Shown: positions 1-12,919, counted from the stretch's first letter. The stretch: 64,000 bases of DNA from Sisyra terminalis (GCA_958496175.1 OY292279.1:12710001-12774000); one strand, 5' to 3'. The notes: generated by a model not told the origin, from the sequence alone. Numbers and translations: made by a program.

Positions 1-1332
1 TATTTCTCTGAAAAAAACGACCAAATTAAATGTTGAATTATAATCTCTTAGATGTAACCAAAGAACAAACTTCCGCAAGGTAACGTGAAATTAAGCGACG
101 ATAAGATAGAGCAAGTTTTAAATGAATACAATAAAAATTAGATTCAACATGTTTTTCATCACTTTTTCAAACTCCAGGGCCATTAACCTTTCACAAAGCC
201 GTACATTGAAATCCAACAAAATTTCAGTAAAATCGAGTGGAAAAAGAGAGCATGAATGGTTTGGTTTTGGAAAAAAGAAGGAAATTTATTTATCTACTTT
301 AATGTAAACCTGTGCAAATATTTAATTAAAAATGGATTTTATAGTCTTTCGTTTCACAGACGATTAATAATTTTCCGGGGCTTAACAATGCGAATGAATG
401 TTGATTCAGTATGTGGTGAAGTTATCGCACAGTCGGGAATCCGGGGTTCTCTCGCATAATATTTATCAAATAATACATTTTACTATGTAAATCATGAGAC
501 GTTATAGACCATTTAGTCAATAATTTCAAAAATAATTCAAATTGCTCTGCATGTTGAAACCACTTAACGATATAAGTAAGAAAAAGGGCAGCACGTTCCC
601 GCGAACGTCCAATTCCAATCATTGCCACGCAATCGGATTCACTCGAAACCATTATACGACTATGTTTAGGAAACGTACACGTGTTTAAATCCGATTTAAC
701 ATCAAATCAAAATCAATATAATAAGCTCGTAAAACCACCATTTTGTATGCTTGTTGAAACATCACATAAAACTCTGGGCAAGAAGTGCAATCAGCATCTC
801 TCTAAAATAAACACAGACGTTACGCCAACATCGATAAATAAGCAGAAAACAAGAAATTTAACAAACAATAAACGTTTGGCCGTTTGGCTACAGGAAAATA
901 GAAGATCCGATGTCAAGGATACAAATTAGAAAATGACATAAATGTTGAACTGTTCGAAACGTTCCACGTTTATGTGATTCTCCCATATTTGAATTCAATC
1001 AAGATATAGACTGGAAAATGTGAACATAGATATTATATACGAAAGTAGACATCAATTTATTTCGAAAAATTTATGAATATTCTTCCGACTCAAGCTGCTT
1101 TATATGAAATTGAATAAGGTAAAAATGAATGTTTATGACAAATGTGAAAGAACTTTTCTGCTTTCTGGAAATGGTGGATTTGTCGAGAGCCATATATAGG
1201 AGACGATTTGGGTTTTTGCGATGCAACAAAAGAATTTCTTGCCAATAAAATAAATATGTTACTATCTATGTGATAACAATTACTATTTAAAACTCAATGA
1301 AACTCAATTTTACTAAGTCAACAAAAAAGGAA
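1..1332. other. No supported gene; possible decayed coding stretch
   Basis: AT-rich sequence without a recognisable gene. On the + strand about 560-930, two adjoining frames read as Lys/Asn-rich protein, including an 82-codon open frame at 681-929. I recognise no domain and see no convincing splice sites, so this is at best a decayed coding remnant. Confidence 0.3.
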
Positions 1333-2020
1333 ATAAAATGGAAAACTATGAAACAGCGTTAATAGTCACACATTATAAATTATTACATAAATTTAGTGTC
1401 CGACTGAATTTTCGGTTTTGGTCTAGTTTCGGCCAAAAAAACGGGTTTCGGCTGTTGTCAAGCCGAAACTACGACCGAAACTGAATTCGTGAGAAAAAAA
1501 TGTTGAAATTTTTTTTGTTTTTCATTTATTGTTCGATTCTTCGCTTATAAATACTGATAACTATAAGTTTAGTAAAATTTTAAGTAATATTATCTTTAAT
1601 ATTTTTTCCAAAGAAAACTGATCAAAGTTTAGAAGAAATTATTTTGTTTTTAAGATATAAGGAGTAAAATGGAAAACTATGAAAAGGTTTTAATAGTCAC
1701 ACATTATAAATTATTACATAAATTTAGTGTTCGACCGAATTTTTGGTTTTGGTCAAGTTTCGGCCTAAAAACGGGTTTCGGTTAGCCGAAACCTACCAGC
1801 CGAACCTACGACCGAAACCGAAACTGAATTCGTGAGATAAAAATGTTGAATTTTTTTTGGTTTTTCATTTACTGTTCAATTCTTCACTTATAAATACTGA
1901 TAACTATATGTTCAGTAAAATTTTGATTAATATTATCTTTAATATTTTTTTCTTCAGTTCGAAAGAAAACTGATCAAAGTTTAGAAAAAAATATTTTATT
2001 TTTTAGATATAAGAAGGAGT
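1333..2020. repeat. Tandem duplication (~331 bp) across a transposon edge
   Basis: Two adjacent copies of a ~331-bp segment. Each begins with a block around TGGAAAACTATGAAA (first at 1339, second at 1670), runs through a TTACATAAATTTAGTGT boundary into hAT terminal sequence rich in TTTCGG, and ends with TTTAGA...AGATATAA. The unit contains host flank plus the left end of the hAT element, so the duplication happened after the insertion. Confidence 0.7.
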
Positions 2021-2614
2021 ACGTTCTATTTTGGGTATCAAAACATATTAGGTAAAAAGTAATTTTGTTTTGTAACTTTTTTTCTTATTTTATGTTATTC
2101 GTAGATAACATTAAAAAGAAATATTAGGTGTATTTCTTTAAAATCAACCTTTTATTTCGGCATACATAATTTATTTGAAATAAGAAATGATATTTATATG
2201 TTATGTTAATGATTTGCTCAAATATTAGGGACTAAATAATTATGACTAATGAATACCTTTTTTTTTAAATCTTTAACTTATTGCCGAATTGGCTTTTGAC
2301 TTTCCAGTTTGGCTAATATGTAGAAGCTAACCTTAGTCAGATTCATTTGTCACCTGTTGGGGATTCCATCCCGCGATGGTCCCTACTCACTTATATATTA
2401 TTTGTTTTATATATTATTATTTATTTCTTTGTCTTTATTTTTAATGAATACCTATAGGATTTAAAAGAAAAGACTGACTAACAATGGTAATTTTTTTTTC
2501 AAAGAAAACATGACCTTATATGGAAGTTTTGGTTTTGGTTTCGGCCGATACTAAGACTGATACCAAAATTTGATTTCGGTTTCGGCCGTAAAAATTAATT
2601 TCGGTTGGACACTA
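1394..2614. mobile_element. hAT-type non-autonomous DNA transposon
   Basis: The element starts TAGTGTCCGACTGAA and ends, in reverse complement, TAGTGTCCAACCGAA. It is bounded by a perfect 8-bp target duplication CATAAATT (1386-1393 and 2615-2622), which is the hAT hallmark. Subterminal sequence is full of short TTTCGGNC-type repeats in both orientations, as often seen in hAT elements. There is no transposase frame. The left end is present twice because of the tandem duplication starting at 1333. Confidence 0.7.
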
Positions 2615-2622
2615 CATAAATT

Positions 2623-5600
2623 ATTTTTAATCTATATACATTTCAATCTTAAATCAAAAGTTCTCAAGTGCTTTACAGTAATTACAAAATAATCTTTTAT
2701 TTCATGTTTAACAATTTTAAATGCTGATTTCATTTTTGGCCAACGGATCCATCTATGTTGATCAGGAAAGTGAGTCAGGAAAAAAGGCAAGAAACTTGAC
2801 TAAATTTTTCTCTTTTTTCATAATTTGATTAGTATTTAGATAAAAAATACGTAAATAAACATATTATAGGTGAAAAATCTGAATTTCGAACAATAATTTC
2901 AATAATAGATGATAACATTCAGATCTCAGCTTTTATTTTTTTAAATAAGGAGACAATTCAGGTTCACAAAAAAAAATGTGAATCAATAAGCCTGATGAAG
3001 TTACGATTCGTAACGAAACGTAGCTAATTGAATAATAAAAATATTAAATAAAAAAACCGATCTTAAACAACCTGAATTTTCTTCTTATTTAAAAAAATAA
3101 TTTCAAAAGAATATTTATAAATATTATTAAATATGAAAGTTGAAATTTATTTCACAATATTTTTGCCAAAATAAAGCGATTTATCTTAAAAAAAAACTTT
3201 TGGTCTGGAATCAGAAAATTTACGTTACAGAACAAGCTGGAGAAAAAGCTGTTTTGTAAAAGAAATTTTTATTGTTTGAGATGCAAAATTGAAGATAAAA
3301 TGCATGTTTCAAGTGGGCTTACAAAAATTGGGGTAAAATGGATTTGAGAATTTTGACCCTTAAAATTCAATAGTTCATCGAAAAAATCTTTATCGCAAAA
3401 TAAATTTAGGATCTGGCATAAAATTTTTATTTACAATTATTACCTCCCTACAAAGTATCGATGATTTTATTCAAAGCTTTTAATAAAAGCTCAAACGTTT
3501 AATAAATCTTTTAGGAAATTATACATCAAAAACTATATTTCAAATGACCTCCGTTTATGAGTGTATCGTTTCATCGTGTGATTCCTATTCGAAGATCCAA
3601 GAATTTTTTTAATGAGAATTTTTTCAGTCAACAAGTTGTTTTCATAACCGCCGAAAATTTGATGAAATGAAGATTAATTATGGCTAAGAAATTCTAATGA
3701 AAAACACCTGCCTTTTAAGTAATTATGGAGTTTGATTCAAAAAAAAAAGTTTGTTACTATAATTATGAAAATTAAGTCAAGCAAAAAATAAAATAGTTAT
3801 CAAAAATGAGTTTCAAAACAAACCTGAAATTTAAAATTGAAATTTAAACGCTAAGAAACTTACAATTCTATGCAATACATAGCTAAATTGGAAAACTAAA
3901 GAAAACATAAGTAAAAAAGAAGAAAACTTTAGTATGGAAAGCCTTAATTTTCTTTTGGTTTCTGACTTTAAAAATAATTAATAAAACTACATTAAGGTCT
4001 ACTTTTATTAAGGAATAATAAACCACAACATTCCTTGGTATTTTTTTCAGTATTCTTTTCAAGCAAAATCAATTTTTGGAAAATTCTGTTTTACTTTATT
4101 CTTTTGATTTATAGCTTGGTTATGATATGCATAAATGATACTATTTCCCTAAAATATCTTTGTATTTTGAGGTAAAAAAAAGTTTTTCTTTGAAAATAAA
4201 GTTTTATATGTATCTACGTCTAGATCTAGATATAATATATTGCGAAAGCTCTCAGCTCTTAATTTAAATATAAAATATAGTAACCAGGTAAATATATACG
4301 TAGTCGTATAATAGAATGGTCAATTTTTATGTGAAGTTGATTAATGTTTCTTGCTCTGCAATAAAGAAATTTTCGCATGAATATGTAGAATGAATTAAAC
4401 ATTAGCTACACATGCATATATATTGAAATCATAAAAAATATGCAATTACTCTATATTTGTATGCAAATATTTTCTTGAGTTTCAAATGAATATTTCTCTG
4501 GTAAATTTCATACGTAAATATTTATTCTGATCGTGAAACCAGCGTTTGTTGTTTCAAATGGAAGGAAATGAAGGAAATTAATTTTTAATTTGAGTATGGA
4601 ATGAGTTTCAAAAAAAAATGCACTTTATTAAGGCTTTGAGTTCACAATTTGTATGCGTTTAATTAGAGATTGAAAACTACGCAAAGTTGCAATAAATGAG
4701 GTAGACGAATGATGGCAAATTCTATTAATAACACTTGGTGGAAATAGTTGTCGACATGTCGCATAAATTTGTTTTTTTCTAAACTTCCTGCCTCTGCATA
4801 TTTAAAAATAGATATTAATCATCGCAGTACGTGAAAAAACTTTGGATTTATTTTCAATACGAAACAATTCGTTTCGTAATTTAATTACACGATAAAATTA
4901 GCAGTAGCCAAGACCAGAAGGGCGTTATTGTATGCGTTATGCCGAAGGCGGAAATATTTTACGGAATTTTGTACCTTTATTTGCCAGTTTATTAAAGGCT
5001 AATTTAAAAGGAATTTAAAGGAGCAGGTATATGAGAAATGTTAGGTGTGTTATTAACGGCGTAAAACGGGAGTTGTTTGGGATGCTTGAGGGCCAATATC
5101 AAAAAAGATGGTACACACGAAATTGGGGTTTTCGTGAAGCTAAACTTTGATTTAATAATTTTATTTATCCTTGAAAGTTTTTGGGTTGGTTTTTATCACA
5201 ATTTTTGAAGAAAAAAACCTTGAAACGGTAGCACGATAATCCCTTAAGAAGATTGAATTCCCTAATATTTAACTTCTTTGACTTGCAAAGATTTTCCTTC
5301 AAAAATATAACAATAAATCTTTAATACTATGGCTATTTCTGATTTGGTGCATATATTTTTATTTTAATATTTTGCATTCAATAAAATTACACTAATTTGA
5401 TTGAATATTTTTTTATTTTTTTCTCATTGGTCCCTTTTTGCGGATGTTCTAGGGGTTGATCAAAACAACCACGGTTCACTTAGTTTAAATGCCCTGTTCT
5501 ACCCTTGTGATTGAATATTTTTATCATTTTTGTGTTTATAAGATAAACTGTTATTTTGGTCAACACCGGAACGCACCCCTTATGTGTCAAGCTTTATTGT

Positions 5601-5928
5601 CTTGGGGAAAAATGTGATCAAAAAGTTTAAGGATCCGGGCGTCGGGATTGAGTAGAAACCACTTCTTTAATTTTTTTTTTCTAACTAACTATTTTTTGAA
5701 CACATTTGTTCTCTTGGCCATTCAAGGTGTTTTGGGCATTCTTTGTAAACCATATTGTTTTAAGGCCATCAATATCATCCCTTCTTCAATATGAATGATT
5801 CAAGTTAAACAAACAAAAAAAAAATAATTAAAAACATGATTTTTTTAAACTAGGTAATTATTTTAATAATTTTGAACAAATTCCGGTAAAGTAATTACTA
5901 TGGTGATATTTTTACAATATTTTAAATA
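2623..5928. other. Gene-free AT-rich stretch
   Basis: No open frame, splice-bounded exon or RNA gene that I can support. The only structured piece is a short inverted-repeat element at 2944-3095, listed separately. Confidence 0.5.
2944..3095. repeat. Short inverted-repeat element with ribozyme-like stem-loop
   Basis: About 22-bp imperfect inverted ends (AAATAAGGAGACAATTCAGG at the left, its complement CCTGAATTTTCTTCTTATTT at the right) enclose 150 bp. Inside, CTGATGA (2992-2998), A, a perfect 6-bp stem GTTACG/CGTAAC with a 3-nt loop, then GAAAC (3015-3019) resembles the hammerhead core but has an extra A after CTGATGA. I see no matching stem I or III, so activity is not claimed. Confidence 0.45.
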
Positions 5929-6275
5929 TATGGTGATCCTATTTATGTAATATAATTTACAATAGTAAACTATAAAAATAAATTTGAACTAAAGTTCAAA
6001 CTAATGATTTACTGATGTATTGTTTAGGTTCGTATTTCGATTGCCATGCAATCTTTCTCAGTGGTAGCACTCAGTTATTTATCACATAACAGTAACGGAG
6101 TGATCCAATACAACTTGATGACCACTGAGAAAGATTGTTTGGCAATCAAAATACGTATCTTGACAATACGTCAGTAATATTATGTTTAAACTTTTGATCA
6201 AATTTATGTTTTTAAAGTTTATCTTTAAAAAATAATTTGCATTAATATGATCGCAATAAGTATTTATATTATATA
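5929..6275. repeat. Palindromic repeat family P1, full copy at 6 kb
   Basis: A foldback-like repeat centred near 6093. The arms carry CAATCTTTCTCAGTGG (left) and its complement CCACTGAGAAAGATTG (right), and further out ATAAATTTGAAC and ATCAAATTTATG. The right arm contains the family core, an ACGTAT...ATACGT stem and CAGTAAT. Related copies lie near 10.8, 14.6, 15.7 and 24.7 kb. No coding capacity. Confidence 0.65.
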
Positions 6276-8184
6276 AACAGAATAACTATTCAAAGTCGGG
6301 AAAAAGCGGAAAAAATCTGATTTGACACTATGGTGTTGATGAAATCTATATATCTGAAGTATCTTTAGTTGCATACCGTCCACAAGTAACAGTTTAAGGT
6401 TTCTTTTTCTATCATTTTGTTTTGGATATACCTTCTGGAATATACTTTATATTATCTTCTAAACTATCCAAAATTTTCTGAATTTTGGTTTCAGCAAGTT
6501 TACAATAAATCTTAAAAGAAAATAATTTAATGAGTGACCATATTCCTGCTTACTTTTGGAAAACGGCTCATTTCAATGCATGACAATATATAATTTATTT
6601 TCAACAATAAAATAATCGTTCCAATATTGAACATTTTTTTAGAATATCTTAATGTTTATGAGTTTCCTATAGAATTTTGTTTCTAAATTATTTTAATTTC
6701 ATGGAATGAATAAAAGGTTAAGATAGTATCAGCATGAAATAAGTATCAATTCGTTTTTTTTCGAATAATCAATGATTACTTTTTATAAATTACTCAGAAA
6801 AAAAAAGTTTTGCATACAAATTTAATAAGCAATTACATACAAATACGAGAAATTAAAAGAAATTACTGTTAGATGAAATAATGACTAATGACTTTAAGAA
6901 GTTAATGATTCGAAACTATTTTTAATTTATATAAATAGATATATCTACTTGTTTTAATGAAGAATCCCGAATTCAAGTTAATGCTTTCTAATTGTGGTAA
7001 TTAATTTTTAGAGATAACCTAATGCATGTTTGTCCAATCGTTCAATTACATAGTTCTATGTTATAGTAATTAAAATACTATTAAATGACAGAAGCACTTA
7101 ACTATGACTCATGTTTGTTTGTTTTTTTGTAAATTTCTTTAGAAATATCTTTGAAGTTTTTCACGAACAATTTTCTCAAGTTTCATTTATTTAAAGGTGT
7201 TGATTGGGTTTCTTATTGAACTATTCTTTTATCTAGTGCTTAATTAATTTAAACAATAAAGCATGAAGCCAAACCATGGTAAATTTAAGTTCTGCATTGT
7301 TAACTTTTCAAAGTATCATAAACTTCTTTCGACATTGTTCGACGAAAAGAAGATGAATATTTTGATCACTTTGGCAAGATTGAAACTAAAGAAGCTGTGT
7401 GATATAATGTTACACGTGTTTCAAAATTCCATTGGTCCCACGCAATAACATGCGGCAAATATATTACTGAATTAATTCAATATTTGGAACATTACAATGG
7501 TATATTGAGTTATTGTTTTTCGAGTAAAAATAATTGTATTAGAATCAAATGTAAATTCGCAGAAAGATGGTGAAAAAATGTATTTATTGATGGAATACTT
7601 ATCGATGTAAATTTATCTTTTGTCGAAAACATATATTGACTTAGTTTTATATTTTTTTCAAAAAACATTTGGAAGTATTAAATTTAAAAGTATAAAAAAA
7701 AAATGTTTTTACAAGTCTTGGAATATAATGTTCGTTGGTTTGCTCTATTTTTAAAATATATAATCTGTTTATTTATACTTATTGTTTTTAAGTCGGCATT
7801 ATTTTTTTCTATTTCAAAATTTAATACTTTTACTAGAATTTTTGAGTAGTTAAGTTAGTACTTAAGTACTAAGTTACTTAAGTACTTAAGTAGTACTTAG
7901 GTTAGTGCTTTTTCATAAGGGTTTATTGTATTGGTCTATCGATTATGTAAGAGTTAAGCTAACTAATATTTTATATTTTAAGAAATCAATTGTAATTTAA
8001 AATTTCAGTTAGTTCTAATTTGCAGTTTTCATGTGAAAAAATATACGAACATTAAAACTCATATACAAGTTAACTTATAGTTTTTAACATACAGTATAAA
8101 AGCAATTGCATACGGTATTCAGATTATGAACATTGAATATTTTTTTTTTAATTTTAAAAGAAAATATATATCACAGATGTAATA
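6276..8184. other. Gene-free AT-rich stretch
   Basis: No supported gene. Around 7855-7905 there is a cluster of short overlapping ACTTAAGT palindromes separated by TAGTACTTA-like spacers, probably simple-sequence expansion. A 61-codon frame at 7263 has no recognisable content. Confidence 0.5.
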
Positions 8185-8192
8185 CTAAAATT

Positions 8193-8413
8193 CAGTGACG
8201 GATTTATACATTTTCCGCCAATAAGCTATTCAATTTTTGCAGCCCCTTCTGACCTCTGAAATTTGATACCCTTTTTCGCAATTATATTCATTACATTTAT
8301 TTTATCGATGGATCCACAATTTGGGCTCTATATCACCTTTATTTCATAAACTTATCCTGTGATAAGCAAAATTTGCCGCCCTAGGCTTCAGCCTGCTGCT
8401 TAATCCACCACTA
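8193..8413. mobile_element. hAT-type MITE, 221 bp
   Basis: Starts CAGTGACGGATTTA and ends TAATCCACCACTA, imperfect terminal inverted repeats of the CAGTG class. It is flanked by a perfect 8-bp duplication CTAAAATT (8185-8192 and 8414-8421). It is too short to encode transposase. Confidence 0.75.
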
Positions 8414-8421
8414 CTAAAATT

Positions 8422-10790
8422 TCAAGATAAAGATTTGTTTATAATACTTTTATTGAATATCTAAATCGCTTTAAATTTACGAAGGATATCGAAAATTAAT
8501 GAAAAATAATCAAAATAAAATTCGATTTATGCATCTTCCAATTTCGAAAGACCACCTGTATTGTTTTGGTTTACTTTGTGGCTTTCTTTACAATATTAAA
8601 AGCTCAATATTATGCAGTTATCAAGCATGAGTTTATACCACTAGGGCTGCCATCTATCGATAAAGCTCTTTAGTTATTCACTGGATACTTTGTGATTTTT
8701 CCCACACAATTAACCAATGGCTTATACTCGGACTGCGTATACGATTTTATTATATCTGTTTTTTCCAATTGTATATTCACAATCTTTAAATAAATATATG
8801 TTAAAATTAAACTATTACGGTAGGTATATTAAATTCAATCATAAAATAAAGAGTTAAAATATGATTGGAATAATTCTTTCAATATATGCTCGACGGGTTT
8901 AATCGTATATTGATATAATTTGTTTGCTTAAATAAATTCTATTGAGTAAAAAGTAAATAACTACATATTTTTTTCAATTCTTAAAGAAGTTATAGTTAAT
9001 ATTCTATGTAATTTTATGGTTGATTTTGATGCAATATGTCACGAAGTAGTATAAAAAGAAATTTTTTATGAAAATACCTTAATATAGAGCAGAACCAATT
9101 TAAAGTACCTTTTTCTGTACGATATTTCTGGTTTAGGTAGAAATTTGGAGACTAGAGATTTAGGTAGTACATTGATCCAGGTCAAACGAAACGTTAGTCA
9201 GGACAAACGATTTTTATGTATATATACATATAGAAGATAGTTAACCGAAAACTATTTGATTATTTATCCATGTAATTTTTCATTAAACTGCTCTTTGTGG
9301 GTTCTAAACCGCACATTATCGCGAATTGTTTTGCTATTTTTTCGATGAGTCACGTATCATAAAAAAAAACCGTTTTAATCAATACTTAAATTATCTAATA
9401 CTGATAAAAATATTCACTTCTTATAAACAAATGTATTTATCTTCCTGTGATAAAATTGCTCTTCTGTTATGCTTTGAAATTTGTTTGAAGAACTTTTTAA
9501 ATCTGCTTTGAATGTTTTTTTATCCCATTTGAACAATCGAATCATTTTCCTTATGAAAATAAAAGTTTTTATTTATGAAATTATAAGGTTCTGTTAAATT
9601 TTAAATGGTAGTATTATTGACCGACTTCCAAATATTTTCTTTTTCTATTATAAATAGCCTCTTTTAAATAAAAGAAGTTTGAAATGATCAATAAATATAA
9701 ATATCTCTTGATTTTTTTTTAGAAATGACAAGAAACACTTACGTTTATATTATAATTTTAGTTTTGTATGGAAACGTGAACATCAAGCAATAACTTTGTG
9801 CTTTTATCTTCAGACAAATTTATCACTGAAATCATCATTTTTACGATTTTATTGCCCATAAATTTATTCTGTTCTCTAATATTTTTAAATATTTACAATC
9901 CTGACGCATAACGCAAATACTATCTCAACACTAAAGTTTGAGTAAAAGTGCCAAGTATTTATCGCCTCTTCAGTGAAAAACTATATACGTATAATAACTA
10001 CGTTTCTTCATTACAAATGGAATTGTAGTGACCACTCTTCGTTCAACTCCACTAATTCTAAAATCTCATTTAAGTTTTCTAAAGAAGGGAAAATTATTCG
10101 CTCAAATTGAACATTATGAGATTGCTGAATCTGGTGTGATGTGGTCGTAATGACCATTCTCTGTAAAAGGAAATATTCGCAACTATCAATTCCTGGAAAG
10201 GAATTGAACGTTCAATAGTTTCGTCGTAGTGTCAGTTGTATAAAATTGACACAAACATTTCAATTATGTTGCAACAAGAGGAAGACTTCTTCAGTTAATG
10301 GAAAAGGTGTTGTTTCGCTACAGTTTAATGTCACTTATGTGCCCGGTAATGTTGCACAAGTAATTCCATAAAAATTGAATACGGTAAATTGCTACGAATT
10401 TTTGCCATGTAATTTAACCGGCTTTCTATAATTATTTAAGAGACAATTAACTTTGACTTTAATAGTTACCGTGAAATCAACACAATTAATTTAAAAGGAA
10501 AAAAATAATAGTTTTGTTAAGATATATTTTTATTTGCACCTATAAAAATATCAAAGTGAAATACCTACTACAAAATGCTTTTATTTTTACCCCGGATATT
10601 TTTTTCCGTGAATTTTTCTTTTCAATCACCAATCCAAACAATCAATAAACTCAATATGGCTTTGCTTCAATTATTGTCATATTATAAATTTGTATTTCCA
10701 AGATTTATTAGCCGGCGATATGTGTCATTGAACCTATTATTAAATTGATATATCAATATAAATCATACATAACTACAAAAAATTTTTTTT
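8422..10790. other. Gene-free AT-rich stretch
   Basis: No gene, repeat array or RNA gene that I can support on either strand. The single 61-codon frame at 9326 is AT-biased and unrecognised. Confidence 0.5.
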
Positions 10791-10958
10791 ATAGCAATTA
10801 CGGAGCAATCCAATACTACTTGATGACCACTGAAGAAGATTGCTTGGCAATCGAAATACGTATCTGGGCAATACGTCAGTAATTCATTTGTTTGAATTTT
10901 TTTTCAAATTTATGTTTAAAGTTTACTTTTGTGAACTATATAAGTAAGACCACAATAG
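10791..10958 (+). repeat. P1 family, half copy
   Basis: One arm of the P1 palindromic family: CCACTGAAGAAG, a perfect 6-bp stem GATTGC/GCAATC (10838-10852), GAAAT, a second stem ACGTAT (10858-10863) pairing with ATACGT (10871-10876), then CAGTAAT and a TTCAAATTTATG tail. This is the least decayed version of the core in the window. Confidence 0.65.
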
Positions 10959-11698
10959 TTTTATTTACCTGTTCAAAGTTAATGGAAACTAAACTAGGGG
11001 TGGGAAGAAAATAAAAAATATGTATTACTTTATCATCTTAGTCAAAAAATTTAGTACAATATTCAGTTTTTTTTTATTTTTAAGAACGAAAGAAATTATT
11101 TTAGAAATTTGACCAAATTAAGCAGATCAACCAAACAGCTACCATGTTTACGACGTTTCGTTATCTTTTTATTAACTTTTAAAGGCAAACTTGAATTAAT
11201 CAAGCAGCCTTGAAGTTTTTTTTTTGAAGAAGTCAACAAATAGCCGATGAAATTTAGTTAATTTGGAAATTGTTTGATTGATTTTCGTTACGAAGATCTA
11301 AGCAGAGTAACCTTCTCAAATTCAATGGATATTTTCCTTCTGCCATTTCTTTCAGTAATATCTTTTTTGATATATAAATTTAAAATTTCTTTTATTTTTC
11401 TTCATATTATATTTTATGATAAAAGTCTATTTTTTCTCAAAATGTGACTTACCCAGTCAATTTTTACTGGTCATATTTATAAATATTTTCACTGTTCTTT
11501 TTTTAATTGCTATTTACTGTCGCTTTATGACTTCTAAAGTCTTAAGCGACTCTTGAACTAATAAAAATCCGTAATCGATAAATATAAAAAATTTGCTCAA
11601 CACGAGGGACAAGCCCAACACCTACCAGTTTTGGAGCGGTCACCTAGACCACTCGTCCACCAGGCTATCCCTTTGTTGTTTGCCAGTTTTGGATCAAA

Positions 11699-11700
<2 letters not shown>

Positions 11701-11761
<61 letters not shown>
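11701..11761. repeat. (TA)n microsatellite
   Basis: About 30 uninterrupted TA units. An open frame of Ile-Tyr repeats read across it is an artefact of the repeat. Confidence 0.95.
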
Positions 11762-11765
<4 letters not shown>

Positions 11766-11803
11766 CCATAAGTTCTTGTCTCTTTTTAGTATAAAATGCT
11801 TAA

Positions 11804-12517
11804 GGGGGGAAGCTGGTCTAGAGCGTGAAAAAATGGGCATAATTTATGATTTTTTTGTGACTCAACAAAAAGATCAATCGAAAATCTGTGAAAATCTGTG
11901 AAAGGTTTTATAATTTAGGTTTTAATATACAAATACACATTTTTTCGTGTCAATTAAATTCAAAATAGCGGCTGTCCAGCATTTCTTCGGAGGCGCCTCA
12001 TTTTTAGACGGGTCCATGACCGAAGATGTAACCTCCTTAATTTTGGTCCTGGAACAAAATCCTGAAAATTTTTAGTTTCTATGTAACAACAGCAAGAGAC
12101 ATACGTAGGATTTTTTCGCGAAATAGTGCACGTTTGAACAAAACATTAAAATTTTCACTATAAAAAAACGACAAAATTATTGATTAAAAAAAACTATGCA
12201 ATATAAAAAAAAAATCCTACGTACGTCTCCGGAGAAAGGTATTTCGAATGTACTGTCAAAATTTCGTATAGATTGGTGAAGATTTGCTCGAGTTATGTCT
12301 TCGGCCAGTTCAAAAAAAGTTATTTCGAGAAAAACGCGTTTAAAGTTTTAAGTACTCTAAAATCATATTAAATGCGTATATACCTTTAATCTGCGAATGT
12401 TTGGGCATTTAGACATTTTTGCCGGCATCCATTGGTATGTTATTTTTAAGACCCTAAAGTACCTTTTAAGACAAAAAAAAATTTCGGTTTCTTCAAACTT
12501 CTAGACCAGCTTCCCCC
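11804..12517. mobile_element. TTAA-flanked 714-bp inverted-repeat element
   Basis: Terminal inverted repeats GGGGGGAAGCTGGTCTAGA (left) and CTAGACCAGCTTCCCCC (right), immediately flanked by TTAA on both sides (11800-11803 and 12518-12521). A TTAA target is the piggyBac signature, but the G-run termini are not the usual CCC start, so the superfamily is open. An inner inverted pair, CATACGTAGGATTTTTT near 12100 and AAAATCCTACGTACG near 12213, gives a second hairpin. There is no transposase, so it is non-autonomous. Confidence 0.65.
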
Positions 12518-12593
12518 TTAATTACTTTCATCATCTCTTGGGAAGCTATGCTATTTTTCCCAATTTTTGTGTTTTGGGCTACAAATGATCTTA

Positions 12594-12790
12594 GAGGTAC
12601 CATTTTATTTCGCCAATGGATATAAAGAATTTCTTAAGGGTAGAATCATAAGATGGAACAAGAATTGAGCAGTAGGCAGAATGCAAAAAAACATCCAAAT
12701 CAAACTTTGTGAGCTTTTCTCGCTTATGCAATATATGGTACGCGTTATCATGGTGTAAATCGCATTTTCTGGAATAATATTGGTCCATAA
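12594..12790 (-). pseudogene. mariner-like transposase remnant
   Basis: The minus-strand frame contains LHHDNAYHI, followed 21 residues later by FLHSAYCSILVPSYD. These correspond to the mariner catalytic blocks HHDNARPH and LPHPPYSPDLAPSDY. The first block keeps the Asp of the DDD triad. In the second, PPYSPDL has become AYCSILV, so the enzyme is decayed. The N-terminal half is absent and the flanks are frameshifted. It abuts the right side of the TTAA element. Confidence 0.6.
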
Positions 12791-12919
12791 CTCAAAAATT
12801 TTGGAAAGTAGGCATAATGAGACTTCCTGATAAATGAAAGAAGATAATAGAGGTAAAGAGTTTTTTATACCAAAACAAATCATATCAAAGCAGTTTATAT
12901 TGTGAAGTTCTTTCATATT

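Noticed and set aside
11593..11901. 102-codon frame with an Ile-Tyr repeat
   Set aside because: Created by the (TA)n microsatellite. The 34920-35108 frame is the same kind of artefact.
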